Shown one piece after another: positions 28,872 to 37,747 of a DNA stretch of 64,000 bases. Every line of letters begins with the position of its first letter. Position 1 is the first letter of the stretch. The stretch lies in contig JALETQ010000015.1 of assembly GCA_022781445.1 (NCBI GenBank), forward strand, positions 25,184-89,183, given 5' to 3'. Source of the DNA: Prevotella sp. Its GTDB lineage: Bacteria > Bacteroidota > Bacteroidia > Bacteroidales > Bacteroidaceae. The position numbers and the translations under genes are program-made. A model generated the notes under the pieces. That model was not told the DNA's origin. It made no database searches and saw nothing but the letters and a program-made list of their open reading frames with translations.

Positions 28872-30653
28872 TTACAGGTCGTCGATGGTTTCGAGGAGGT
28901 TGCGCAAAGCTTGTTCGGCCCAATGGGTAGACGACAGTATTTGCAAAGCGGGTGGAAAAATGAGATGGTAGTTGCGTCCCTTTCGGGCTTCATCGGTCCA
29001 AATGAGCGGATAGGGCTTGCCGTTCACCCCGACATAGCCGAAGAAAGAAGTCACCATACGCAGGCTGTCGGCAGGCCTTTCAAATTCTGTGGCGGGTTGC
29101 AGGCTGTCGGCAGTCACGTTGTGGGAGAGGCAAAGGTAGCTTCCGCGCGACTCTTCAAGATAAAGCGTGAAGGCTTTTCGGACTTTTTCGGGCAGACTTG
29201 ACATCGTCGCTGCATCCGAAACGACAAGATGATAAGGGTCGAACGATGAGATGCGGCCTGCCTCTTCGGCATCGGTTTCGGTCACTTCCCATTGTAGGTC
29301 GAGTGCCATCTGTTTCAGTTGTCGTGCCATGTGTGCGGTCATGTCCTGCCGCTTGGTGCCGACCATCAGGAGTTGTTTGGGTGCCGGGGTGGCTTTGCGG
29401 TTCTTCATGAGCGACAGGAAGATGGTGCGCATACCATCAAGCTGGGCATTGTCTTCGGTACATTCCCAATACATTCCGCCCAGCAAGCCACGGTCGAGGA
29501 TGTACCCGCACTTGGCTGCAAGCGATGCCGGATTGTCAAAACCCCAAACGAGAGTTCCCGAAGCATCGACGAGATAAGGCACTTTGGCCGCTTCATCCCA
29601 TTGCTGCACGTAGCGACGGTCGGTGTGACGGGTCTTCACGAAGTTGTGCAACACCGGGTTTGAGTGGTTGCCCCGACCGTAGAGTGCCATGCCGAGGGTG
29701 AGCCGATGGGGCGGGACTCCGTTGCGGATGTGGGCTTCGACGGCCTCGGCGACGGTAATTCTGCCCGAGAGGGGCGACCGGAACAGGGTGGTGTGATGAT
29801 AAGGCGGATTCGCCACATCGTAAGCCATGATGTTCACAAAGTCGAGGTAGGGCATACATGCCGGAAAGTCGATGTATAATCCGTCGGCGATGGTGGCGAT
29901 GGTGAGGAGCTTGCCGCGTCCCAGTGCCTTGCGCAGGTCGCGCATGAGGAGGGTGAAGTGGCGCGTGTCGTCTGGCGACGAGCTGATGCCTGCCTCACTG
30001 CTTGTGGGATATTCCCAGTCGATGTCGATGCCGTCGAGTCCGAAACGGTCGACGATGCGCCGGCAATCGCGGGCAAAAGACCGTCGGGTGCGGGCGGAAG
30101 CCGCCATCTCCGAGAAGTTTCCGCCCGTCCATCCACCGATGGAGAGCAACACCTTCAAGCCGGGATTGACCTGCTTGAGTGCCACCACTTTGCGAAGGAA
30201 AGGCTCGTTTTGGACGGTTACGCCGGCAAAATCGGCTCTCACCTGTCCGAAGGCATAGTTGATGTGGGTCATCAACGACGGATCGGGAAGACGCTCGTTG
30301 GTCCACGAACAGACATAGGCTACGACGATGGGGGTGGCCGGCGAGGCCATAGGCGAGGCCACATTGACCGACATCTGTCGGGCGGAACCGATGTTCAATG
30401 CCATCGACGACACGGCAACGAGTAGCAAGCGGCCGGCAAGCCGTGACGACAGGACGTGATAAACAAAAGGAAGTCGGAACTGTCGTCCCGACTTCGATAT
30501 GAATCGGTTGTGAAGAACCGAACCTGTTCCGCTCGTTCGTCTGACAGAAGTACTGTCGGTTTGCTGCAGACGCTGCGATCCGTGACGAAGCAAAGCGGTC
30601 GGCCAAATGGCGACAAACGGCCGGAACAGGTTCGGAAATGTCATGACTTTCAT
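28872..30653 (-). CDS. Secreted GH18 family glycosidase (chitinase or endo-beta-N-acetylglucosaminidase)
   Basis: GH18 enzymes cleave beta-1,4 GlcNAc linkages in chitin or N-glycan cores. The barrel is clear: SIGGWTGGNF, the catalytic DGIDIDWEYP (DxxDxDxE, Glu as acid), the MAYD motif and GGMYWECTEDN. A C-terminal domain of about 160 residues follows (KQLLMVGTKRQDMTAHM onward), of unknown role. The start is uncertain: the ATG at 30653 gives 593 residues, but the first 70 or so are unusual, and the signal-like segment RLAGRLLLVAVSSMALNIGSA comes only afterwards. A 14-bp inverted repeat sits in that extension. It is the second gene after the M6 protease on one strand. Confidence 0.85.
   Translation of the reverse strand: MKVMTFPNLFRPFVAIWPTALLRHGSQRLQQTDSTSVRRTSGTGSVLHNRFISKSGRQFRLPFVYHVLSSRLAGRLLLVAVSSMALNIGSARQMSVNVASPMASPATPIVVAYVCSWTNERLPDPSLMTHINYAFGQVRADFAGVTVQNEPFLRKVVALKQVNPGLKVLLSIGGWTGGNFSEMAASARTRRSFARDCRRIVDRFGLDGIDIDWEYPTSSEAGISSSPDDTRHFTLLMRDLRKALGRGKLLTIATIADGLYIDFPACMPYLDFVNIMAYDVANPPYHHTTLFRSPLSGRITVAEAVEAHIRNGVPPHRLTLGMALYGRGNHSNPVLHNFVKTRHTDRRYVQQWDEAAKVPYLVDASGTLVWGFDNPASLAAKCGYILDRGLLGGMYWECTEDNAQLDGMRTIFLSLMKNRKATPAPKQLLMVGTKRQDMTAHMARQLKQMALDLQWEVTETDAEEAGRISSFDPYHLVVSDAATMSSLPEKVRKAFTLYLEESRGSYLCLSHNVTADSLQPATEFERPADSLRMVTSFFGYVGVNGKPYPLIWTDEARKGRNYHLIFPPALQILSSTHWAEQALRNLLETIDDL
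30518..30635. repeat. 118-bp element bounded by 14-bp perfect inverted repeats
   Basis: CCGAACCTGTTCCG (30518-30531) and CGGAACAGGTTCGG (30622-30635) are exact reverse complements. The interior includes a GACAG..CTGTC hairpin. It lies in the doubtful 5' end of the GH18 reading frame. No target-site duplication is obvious. Confidence 0.5.
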
Positions 30654-30720
30654 GATATATGGAACTTGACGTTGTGATGGCCGATGGAGGATGATGGGGT
30701 GCAAGCATCGGCCTGGTGGC

Positions 30721-32484
30721 TCATTGACCGATGGTTTTGACTACCTTTCCTTGCGAATCGCGAACGAATAGCAATCCGCGGTGGCTTTTCTTTTCACTTG
30801 CCGAGAGGCGTCTTCCGGTCACGTCATACCATTCGATAGCCGATTTGCCTGCCACGGCAGGGCTCTCAATGCCGTTGGCCTGTGTGAGATTGGTGAACAC
30901 AAACGAAATGACACCGTCGGCTTGGCGGGTGATTTCGCTCACTTCCTTGTGCAAAAGATAGTCGCCGTCGGTATTGGCGTTGTTGAGAACGGCCTTGGGT
31001 CGCGAGGTATCTCCGAAGACGGTGTTGGTTGTACTTGGGAAAGTGACGGGCGATCCGTAGCGGTATCCGTTGGATCTTACCAACGACATACGTTCCATGT
31101 TGCCGTCGACCGTACTGGCATTGACCTCGTTTCGGGTCCATGCTCCCTCGTCATAGTCGACGTGATATATCAGAAGTCCGCTTTCGGGGAGGTAGGCATC
31201 CCAGCCCTCTTTGTAGCGGCTTTCGAGGATGTAGTACTCGTCGGGATGTCCGTCGTTGGCCATCTTGCAGGCATCGGGTGCCTTGGTGAGGGGTCGGAGC
31301 TGCTCGACGACTTCGTTTTCGTTGAGTTCCTTGAAGTCGAGCCAGCCGGCATAGTTGCGTTCGTAGGCGGTATAGCCTGCCGGAACCCAGCCTATGCCCA
31401 TCGGCCCGTTGTAGCTTCCGCTGTTCATCAGGTCCCAGCTTCCCATGCCGGGATTGATGCCCAGACCGGTATCGTAGACATCGGGCAAGCCCAGACAGTG
31501 TGAAAATTCATGGCAGATAACCCCGATGCCCATGTGTGTGCCATTGTTATACAATTCGTTGCTGCATGCGTAGATGTTGATACTGATATTGTCGTGTACC
31601 GGAAGGGCATCGATGAGATTCATGCCCACGGCATCTTTGAGTGCCCACATGTGGGGCCAGATGGTCGAAGAGCCACCGCCGGTGGCCTGGCCGAAGCCGG
31701 CGTAAAGCAGATAAACGACATCTGCCTCACCGTTTTTGTCCCAGTCGTAGTCTTGGAAGTTTACGATGGGATCGACCTTGGCGCACATTTCTTTCACCAA
31801 GTCCACGACTTTGAGGTCGTTTCCTTCCTCGCCGTTCAGGTCTCTGCCATAATAAGAATAGTCGTTGTCGGCAGTGATGGGACCCACTACGTCGAAAGTG
31901 AGATCAAACTGTCCGTAACTCTGTGCGCGGAAGTAGTCGCGCACACTGCCGGCAGCCCACTCGGAGGTATAGTTTTCGGTATTGGCAAGCGTCGAATAGT
32001 AGTTGTTGATGGTCATGCTGTCGTCCCTGTTTTCGATCGGGTCGAAGCGTTTGTCGGTGAAGTTGACGAGGATGATCAGTCCTTTCTTCGCTCCCTGATA
32101 GGTGGCATGATTCCTTTCGCCCACCTTTTGGGGGCCTTTGCGAACACCCTTGAACTCCGCACCCTTGGCTTTGGCTGCGGTGGCATATCCTTTTTGGCGG
32201 GCTGCCGCTTCGCTGACGGGTTTGTCGGAAGCCGGAACACCGGTTGAAATGAGACGTCGTTGTTCGATTTTGGCATAGTAGTACACGCCGTCGCGTTCGA
32301 CCAACGCCACATCATCACGGGTCACATAGTAGTGAAAATTCTCGTCACCGACGAGCATCACTTCCAGTTTTGTGCCGTCGGGTTGGGTTACTGTGCGCCA
32401 TTCGCGCTTGGCAGGGATGGCCATCATCGCCGAAACGACGAAACTCAAAATGGCCATCAAGGCTGTTCTTCTCATGAAAATCAT
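30721..32484 (-). CDS. Secreted M6-family zinc metalloprotease
   Basis: Starting at the ATG at 32484 (MIFMRRTALMAILSFVVSAMMA) gives 587 residues; ATGs at 32502 and 32475 are equally possible. The signal peptide is followed by an N-terminal region rich in Ala/Lys and then the M6 (immune inhibitor A-type) catalytic domain with the zinc motif CHEFSHCLGLPDVYD and the later met-turn region GSWDLMNSGSYNG. The C-terminal IEWYDVTGRRLSASEKKSHRGLLFVRDSQGKVVKTIGQ resembles a type IX secretion sorting domain, so the protein may be surface-exposed. The GH18 gene follows within about 70 bp, so the two are probably co-transcribed. Confidence 0.9.
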   Translation of the reverse strand: MIFMRRTALMAILSFVVSAMMAIPAKREWRTVTQPDGTKLEVMLVGDENFHYYVTRDDVALVERDGVYYYAKIEQRRLISTGVPASDKPVSEAAARQKGYATAAKAKGAEFKGVRKGPQKVGERNHATYQGAKKGLIILVNFTDKRFDPIENRDDSMTINNYYSTLANTENYTSEWAAGSVRDYFRAQSYGQFDLTFDVVGPITADNDYSYYGRDLNGEEGNDLKVVDLVKEMCAKVDPIVNFQDYDWDKNGEADVVYLLYAGFGQATGGGSSTIWPHMWALKDAVGMNLIDALPVHDNISINIYACSNELYNNGTHMGIGVICHEFSHCLGLPDVYDTGLGINPGMGSWDLMNSGSYNGPMGIGWVPAGYTAYERNYAGWLDFKELNENEVVEQLRPLTKAPDACKMANDGHPDEYYILESRYKEGWDAYLPESGLLIYHVDYDEGAWTRNEVNASTVDGNMERMSLVRSNGYRYGSPVTFPSTTNTVFGDTSRPKAVLNNANTDGDYLLHKEVSEITRQADGVISFVFTNLTQANGIESPAVAGKSAIEWYDVTGRRLSASEKKSHRGLLFVRDSQGKVVKTIGQ

Positions 32485-32675
32485 TGGTTTGTTGCTTGTC
32501 ATCGTGGATAAAATGCTTGGAATTTGTGAACGAAATGCAGGTGACGGTGAACGGAACACGGGTTGGGGGCGAACCGCAAGCCGTGTCTGTCGTGAACGAG
32601 ACGCCTGTGAAATGTGCTTGACAGACAAGCCGTTTGGGCAGGGACGGCAAGCAGTTGCACAAGGGTTCATCCCTG

Positions 32676-32683
32676 CAAAGATA
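32676..32683 (-). promoter_or_regulatory. Promoter -7 box of the M6 protease gene
   Basis: TATCTTTG on the minus strand; only an ATTG-like -33 is seen 21 bp upstream. The leader to the start is about 170-190 nt. Confidence 0.55.
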
Positions 32684-32746
32684 ATTTATTCGCAGCAAAC
32701 GTGGCAATAAAATTCGGCTTTTCCGCGTTAAAAGATTTTATTTTGC

Positions 32747-33772
32747 TTACGCCTCACCCGTCGAATCATCACGTTGCAGGCGGTGAAGCAGTTCGCGACA
32801 GCGTTCGATGACGGCGATAAGTTCGTCGGCCTTCTCGGCTCTGAGCATCTCGATACGTGTCGGCCGGAAGTCGGGAATGCCTTTGAAAAGGGGTGTGGCG
32901 GCAAGATGTCGACGGGTGTGGAGGATGCCTCGCCGTTCGTCGGTGCGCTCGATGTTGATGCGGAGTTGCTCCTTGAGGATGTCGATTTTGTCGTCGAGGT
33001 TCAGCGGAGCCGGCGAAAGGGTATCTGAAGGACACGCACCGGTTTGCCGACGGATGTAGTCGGCCATCTCCTTGAATACCCACGGACGGCCGAAAGTGGC
33101 ACGGCCCACCATCACGGCATCGACTTTCGAGGTTTGAAAGGCCTCGTATGCTTCCTCGGGGGTTGTGATGTCACCGTTGCCGATGATGGGAATGTGGATG
33201 CGCGGATTGGCCTTCACGCGGGCAATGGGTGTCCAGTCGGCCTTGCCGGTGTACATTTGGGCGCGTGTTCGTCCGTGTATGGTGAGGGCTTGGATGCCGC
33301 AATCCTGCAACATCTCTGCCAGTTCATCAATGATGATGCTTTCCTGATCCCATCCGAGTCGCGTTTTGACGGTCACAGGGGTGTGGTCTACCGCCTTGAC
33401 CACGCGCCGGGTGATGTCGAGCATCAACGGAATGTTGCGCAACATACCTGCCCCGGCACCCTTGCCGGCAACCTTCTTGACCGGACAACCGAAGTTGATG
33501 TCGATGACATCGGGACGTGATTCCTCTACGATGCGGGCGGCTTCGACCATCGCCTCGGGGTCTTTGCCGTATATCTGTATACCTACGGGTCGCTCATCGT
33601 CACTGATGGTGAGCTTGTCCATGGTCGACTTGACCGAGCGTACCAAGGCTTCTGCCGACACGAACTCGGTGTAGACCATGGCTGCACCGAAGCGTTTGCA
33701 AAGCAGTCGGAAGCCGATGTCGGTCACATCTTCCATCGGAGCGAGGTAAAGAGGGTATGAAGGATTTGCCAT
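32747..33772 (-). CDS. dusB: tRNA-dihydrouridine synthase (DusB type)
   Basis: Dus enzymes reduce uridines in the tRNA D-loop with FMN and NADPH. The 341-residue product opens with the YLAPMEDVTDIGFRLLCKRFGA active-site strand, then DVIDINFGCPVKKVAGKGAGAGML with the catalytic Cys in NFGCPV (about residue 95), HGRTRAQMYTGKADW, and the FMN-binding GNGDI and GRATFGRPW motifs. The DusB assignment is from overall similarity. It lies 164 bp downstream of dprA on the same strand. Confidence 0.93.
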   Translation of the reverse strand: MANPSYPLYLAPMEDVTDIGFRLLCKRFGAAMVYTEFVSAEALVRSVKSTMDKLTISDDERPVGIQIYGKDPEAMVEAARIVEESRPDVIDINFGCPVKKVAGKGAGAGMLRNIPLMLDITRRVVKAVDHTPVTVKTRLGWDQESIIIDELAEMLQDCGIQALTIHGRTRAQMYTGKADWTPIARVKANPRIHIPIIGNGDITTPEEAYEAFQTSKVDAVMVGRATFGRPWVFKEMADYIRRQTGACPSDTLSPAPLNLDDKIDILKEQLRINIERTDERRGILHTRRHLAATPLFKGIPDFRPTRIEMLRAEKADELIAVIERCRELLHRLQRDDSTGEA

Positions 33773-33936
33773 GGGAATATGAATGAATGTTTGGATGATG
33801 GTGAAAAGTGTGAATCAAGAGGCTCCGTTGGTTGAAAAATCTGCCTCTGGGAGATCGATACAGTGGTCGCCATGCGTGTGGTTTCATTCTCCGCCGGGCG
33901 ACATGACGGTTGGGACAAGGTTGTACGGGGGCACCG

Positions 33937-35070
33937 TCAAAGGGGATAAAGATGGCAGGTTCCTCCTGCCATCGTGCGCAACACGCCTTTCATTTCGAGT
34001 TCGAAAAGGATTGCCGACATCCTTCCGGCCGGTATTCCGCTGCGGACGACGAGAACGTTGATTTGCAAATCGTTGGTCTTGCCGAGGATATCGACCACCC
34101 GCTGTTCGTCTTCGGAGAGATGGGGAAACAGGTGTCGCTCGATGCCCGACTGCTGTGCATCGAGCAATTGCCGGTCGTTTTCCCAGCCCATTGCCTGCAC
34201 AAAGTCATCGGCCGAGGTGATCATGGCTGCCACTTGGTCGCGAATGAGGTGGTTGCAGCCCTGCGAATGGAGGTCGGTGGTGCGTCCGGGGAAGGCGAAA
34301 ACCTCCCGATTGTAACCTCTGGCAATACGTGCCGTAATCAGGCTTCCGCCCTTTTCTGCCGACTCAATCACGATGCAGGCATCTGCCAAACCTGCCACAA
34401 TGCGGTTTCGTTTGACGAAGTTGAACTTCTCGGCACGGGTGTGCAGTCGGTATTCGGTGAGCAATCCGCCCTGCAAAACCATCTTGTTGGCGGTGTCGCG
34501 GTGGGACGACGGATAGAGATCATCATGTCCGTGCGCCAGCACTCCGATGGTTTCCATGCCCTGTTCGAGGGCATGACGATGGGCACAGATGTCGACACCG
34601 TAGGCCAATCCGCTGACGACCACGATGTCGGGGCAGTGGGTTTTGAGTCCCGACAGCAGATTTCTGACCAGGTCTTGTCCGTAGGTCGTGACATGACGGG
34701 TGCCCACTACGGCGACGATGCGGCGGTTGTTGAGGTCGGCAGTGCCGCGATGATAGAGTACCATCGGCGCATCGGCACACTCATGGAGACGCTTGGGATA
34801 GCATTCATCGGTCGGAATGAGAGGTGTGATGCCCCTTTTCAGAACTTCGTTCAGCTCGTCTTCGGCACTTCTGAGAAAGGCTTGGCTCGACTTCAGTTGT
34901 TCTTGCAGCTTGGCAGACAGCATGACGGGGTGTTCGACTTCTTTTCCTTCGGCCAGTCGGAGTATGTCGGATGCCGATCCGACGGTGCGATAGAGCCGCA
35001 TCATCTCGGCAGGCATGAACCGTCCCGATTGTGCCAATACCATGCAGGCAAGGGTTTCGTTCGTATTCAT
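33937..35070 (-). CDS. dprA: DNA-processing protein DprA (Smf)
   Basis: DprA loads RecA on incoming single-stranded DNA in natural transformation, and is also widely kept in bacteria without proven competence. The 377-residue product has an N-terminal helical domain, the extended Rossmann fold with VVAVVGTRHVTTYG and VVSGLAYGVDICAHRHAL, TIGVLAHGHDDLYP, the RNRIVAGLADACIVIESAEKGGSLITARIA signature, and a C-terminal winged helix (LSEDEQRVVDILGKTNDLQINVL). It starts 69 bp downstream of the thioesterase gene. Identity is certain. Confidence 0.96.
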   Translation of the reverse strand: MNTNETLACMVLAQSGRFMPAEMMRLYRTVGSASDILRLAEGKEVEHPVMLSAKLQEQLKSSQAFLRSAEDELNEVLKRGITPLIPTDECYPKRLHECADAPMVLYHRGTADLNNRRIVAVVGTRHVTTYGQDLVRNLLSGLKTHCPDIVVVSGLAYGVDICAHRHALEQGMETIGVLAHGHDDLYPSSHRDTANKMVLQGGLLTEYRLHTRAEKFNFVKRNRIVAGLADACIVIESAEKGGSLITARIARGYNREVFAFPGRTTDLHSQGCNHLIRDQVAAMITSADDFVQAMGWENDRQLLDAQQSGIERHLFPHLSEDEQRVVDILGKTNDLQINVLVVRSGIPAGRMSAILFELEMKGVLRTMAGGTCHLYPL

Positions 35071-35139
35071 CGACAGGGTTTGTTGCTGTTTATGGGATTC
35101 GGTGGGATGGCCGGGAGGGCTGTTTTCGTGTGTCGCCGG

Positions 35140-35550
35140 TCAGGATTGTTCGAAGAAGGGTGCGAAAGCGCGGTTGTAATCTTCGCTGTCCGACAGTCTG
35201 CCGTTGACCAGACACACCAGTTCGGCGGTACAACTGAAGCACAATTTTTCATCGGATGCCCTGTAAAGATCTTGGTCGAAGACATAGCGGATGCCCTCTT
35301 TACGGAGCGACAGGCGCGAGATGAACTCGTCGTCGCAGCGCAAGGGCACTTTGTATTTCAGACTCATGCGGGCCACCACGGCATCAACGCCTTTCTCGTG
35401 CAGGTCGGCGAAGCTCACGCCAAGGCTGATCAGAAAGCGGTGACGGGTATGTTCGGTGTAATGAAGGTAGTTGGCATTATTGACAATGCCTTGGATGTCG
35501 CATTCGTAGTCGCGCACTTCCATACGGGTTTCGTAGATGTACTTTTTCAT
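35140..35550 (-). CDS. Hot-dog fold acyl-CoA thioesterase (YbgC/4HBT-like)
   Basis: This 136-residue protein has the 4HBT signature VRDYECDIQGIVNNANYLHYTEHTRHRFL, where the Asp in the DIQG segment occupies the position of the catalytic acid, followed by the five-stranded sheet (MSLKYKVPLRCDDEFISRLSL, KLCFSCTAELVCLV). Such enzymes hydrolyse short or medium acyl-CoA thioesters. The substrate here is unknown. It sits between the DUF2851 gene and dprA on the same strand. Confidence 0.88.
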   Translation of the reverse strand: MKKYIYETRMEVRDYECDIQGIVNNANYLHYTEHTRHRFLISLGVSFADLHEKGVDAVVARMSLKYKVPLRCDDEFISRLSLRKEGIRYVFDQDLYRASDEKLCFSCTAELVCLVNGRLSDSEDYNRAFAPFFEQS

Positions 35551-35655
35551 ATTTCTTGATGTTCAAAGAGTTGAATGGATGAGAACACTCCGCATGCCGT
35601 GCCTGACGGACTCTCTTCCATACCACCGGAGAACCGGGTGATCGTTCCCGGATGG

Positions 35656-36969
35656 CTATCCGTCGGTATGGTTGAAGCGGGCGGAGAGATACACATAGCC
35701 GATGCGGCAGCGCAGACATTCGCTTCGGTCGCAGTAGTTTTGCCTGAGTTGCAGCAATGCCTGAGACTCTCCGGCATGGGCGGCCGTCAGCCCGCAGTCC
35801 TTCCACAGCTTCGTCACCCTGTTCTGTTCGGGCCTGAGTTGTTCAAGCCATTCGCCGGCCCGGCGGCACAAGGCCTCCTTGGAGGTGTGGCGTCCGTAGG
35901 CGAAGAGCGTCGGGATGGCGGTGTTGATGAGCAGCAACCGCAGCGAAGCGTCGGTGATTCCCTGTGTGCTTCGCGCCGACGGTGTGCCGAAGAGGTAATG
36001 GTTCTGCCAATAGTCCGACAGTTCTGCCCGATACATCTCGGCGGCTTCGGCAGGCGATTGGCATTCCGTCAGGCGGCTCAGCCCTGCTTTTCCGCTGTGA
36101 TAGAGTGCGGCCAGCCTTGCCATCCGTATGTGCGGAAAGTTGTGCGGCCGCATCCGCAGGTATTTCCAAGGGCAGTTTTCGACCTCGGTGAGCGAGAACT
36201 TGTGGGCGAGGAAGGCATATTCGTTGTGCAACAGTTGGAAATAGGGATCGGCAAGGGCTGCCTTGCGGTGCTTGTCGGTCATCTTGTCGGGATTGAGAAG
36301 GCCTGCCTGCCCGAGGAAGAGGGCTTCGACCTGCAGGAGGTTGTCGCGGTGTTTGGCGGCGGCGGCCAGCGACAGATGATGTGCCCATGCTTCAAACGAG
36401 GCTCCGTTGGTGCCGAATCCGTGGTTGCGTGCCAAGGTGATGAAGCAGGCTTTTTCCCAATCGCCGTTGTGGCGTTCGGCCCTTCGGACGATGTCGGCCG
36501 TCTTTTGTTCGAGCCGTTCGGTCTGCAATGCGGCCAGCCAGCCCGTAACCATGAGCTGATTGAGGTGTGGAACGACCTTGTAACAGGGCGGATAGTGATC
36601 GGTGGAGCGCAGCTCGTCGTAGTTGGCAGCCACCTCGGCAGGCACATCCATCTGCAAATGAGGGATGGGTTGCCCGTCGGAGCGTGTCACTTCACGGTCG
36701 ATGACCGAGCAGACGTGCAGCACGACGTTGTCGTAGGCCGTATCCTGGTGATGGCCGTGGGCATACCAGTCACCGGCTTTGTCGTGAATTTCGACATTGC
36801 CTACCCACAATGTACCGTCGATTCTGACTTTGGCGTTGAAGAAATCGGGACCGGCATGGGTGTTGTGGATGCCGGGATGCACCACTTCAACCGCCTTTCC
36901 GTCGGTGGTGGTCAGCTCGTGCAGCGGCAATAGTTTATGTTTCCAGCAGTAATGCAGCAGTTGCTCCAT
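35656..36969 (-). CDS. DUF2851 family protein
   Basis: The ATG at 36969 (MEQLLHYCWKHKLLPLHELTTTDGKAVEVVHPGIHN) is chosen because the TAAATTTG box lies just upstream and the DUF2851 family starts this way. The 437-residue product has the conserved HAGPDFFNAKVRIDGTLWVGNVEIHDKAGDWYAHGHHQD segment, which looks like a metal-binding or nuclease-like core, and the NHGFGTNGASFEAWA motif. The C-terminal SECLRCRIGYVYL carries a CxxC with the preceding CDRSEC. The function is not known; the family is largely restricted to Bacteroidetes. Confidence 0.9.
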   Translation of the reverse strand: MEQLLHYCWKHKLLPLHELTTTDGKAVEVVHPGIHNTHAGPDFFNAKVRIDGTLWVGNVEIHDKAGDWYAHGHHQDTAYDNVVLHVCSVIDREVTRSDGQPIPHLQMDVPAEVAANYDELRSTDHYPPCYKVVPHLNQLMVTGWLAALQTERLEQKTADIVRRAERHNGDWEKACFITLARNHGFGTNGASFEAWAHHLSLAAAAKHRDNLLQVEALFLGQAGLLNPDKMTDKHRKAALADPYFQLLHNEYAFLAHKFSLTEVENCPWKYLRMRPHNFPHIRMARLAALYHSGKAGLSRLTECQSPAEAAEMYRAELSDYWQNHYLFGTPSARSTQGITDASLRLLLINTAIPTLFAYGRHTSKEALCRRAGEWLEQLRPEQNRVTKLWKDCGLTAAHAGESQALLQLRQNYCDRSECLRCRIGYVYLSARFNHTDG

Positions 36970-36993
36970 CGTGTTTCCGGGGTTGATGAAGCG

Positions 36994-37001
36994 CAAATTT
37001 A
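36994..37001 (-). promoter_or_regulatory. Promoter -7 box of the DUF2851 gene
   Basis: TAAATTTG on the minus strand, 25 bp before the ATG; no clear -33 TTTG. Confidence 0.55.
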
Positions 37002-37168
37002 CGAATTTTCTTCGGGTTTTGTTCATTTTTGTCCCACATTTTCCCTATCTGCCCCTCCCGAACGACTTCATCATTGATCGGTCATTCCGCCACTTGGTTC
37101 GTCATTTCATGTCGTTCGTGCCGCTTTCCGGTCGTTTTCGTCAATCTGTCGGCAGACACTCGTCAGGT

Positions 37169-37256
37169 AAAACTTCCCCTTCTGTCCGGTAAAAGCTGCC
37201 CTTTGACCCGGTGAAAGCTGCCCTTTTACGCTGCAAAAGGGCAGCTTTAATAAGTT
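37169..37256 (+). repeat. 22-bp tandem array C (4 units)
   Basis: Units are 37169-37190, 37191-37212, 37213-37234 and 37235-37256. Units 2 and 3 carry AAAGCTGCCCTTT and unit 4 carries AAAAGGGCAGCTTT, the reverse orientation. Units 3 and 4 therefore form a 14-bp perfect hairpin (37214-37227 with 37235-37248, 7-nt loop). The array lies between tRNA-Gln and the DUF2851 gene; nothing else is recognised from 37257 to 37559. Confidence 0.85.
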
Positions 37257-37559
37257 CAACGGTTATGAAAGATAAAAGGTATTGTCTTCCAATGATTTAC
37301 GATATGATTTCAATAGTGGCGCGGTGTGATGCCGCGACCGATGAAAACGACGCTTGTCGGCATGAAACATCGGGGTGTGGTTACGCCGAAGCGGCATGAC
37401 CCCGGGATGTTACCGGCATTGTCATCAGGGCTTCTGTGGCGGACGGCTTCAGGAATGCGGAAGGATGGCAGGGTGGTTTGTCGGAAGAGGACATGAAAAA
37501 AGTGACTGCTTCATCATTATGGATTGGGCAATCACTGTTTTAATCTTTTCATTTCCAAG

Positions 37560-37630
37560 TTGTCCAAGGCGGATTCGAACCACCACAAACAGAACCAAAA
37601 CCTGTTGTGCTACCATTACACCATTGGACA
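37560..37630 (-). tRNA. tRNA-Gln (anticodon TTG)
   Basis: The 71-nt gene folds as a cloverleaf: acceptor TGTCCAA/TTGGACA, a D arm with AATGGTAG, anticodon stem ACAGG/TCTGT with loop TTTTGGT (anticodon TTG), and a T arm GGTGG-TTCGAAT-CCGCC. CCA is not encoded. It lies 117 bp downstream of tyrS on the same strand. Confidence 0.95.
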
Positions 37631-37747
37631 ATCCTTTGATTTATTTCTAAAAAGTGCTGCAAAGATACTGCATTTTGCAGAATCTGCCAAACAAATCGGC
37701 TTCTTTTTTCTCTTTCGTCTTGCAAGACGGCACTTCGGGAGCGGCAC

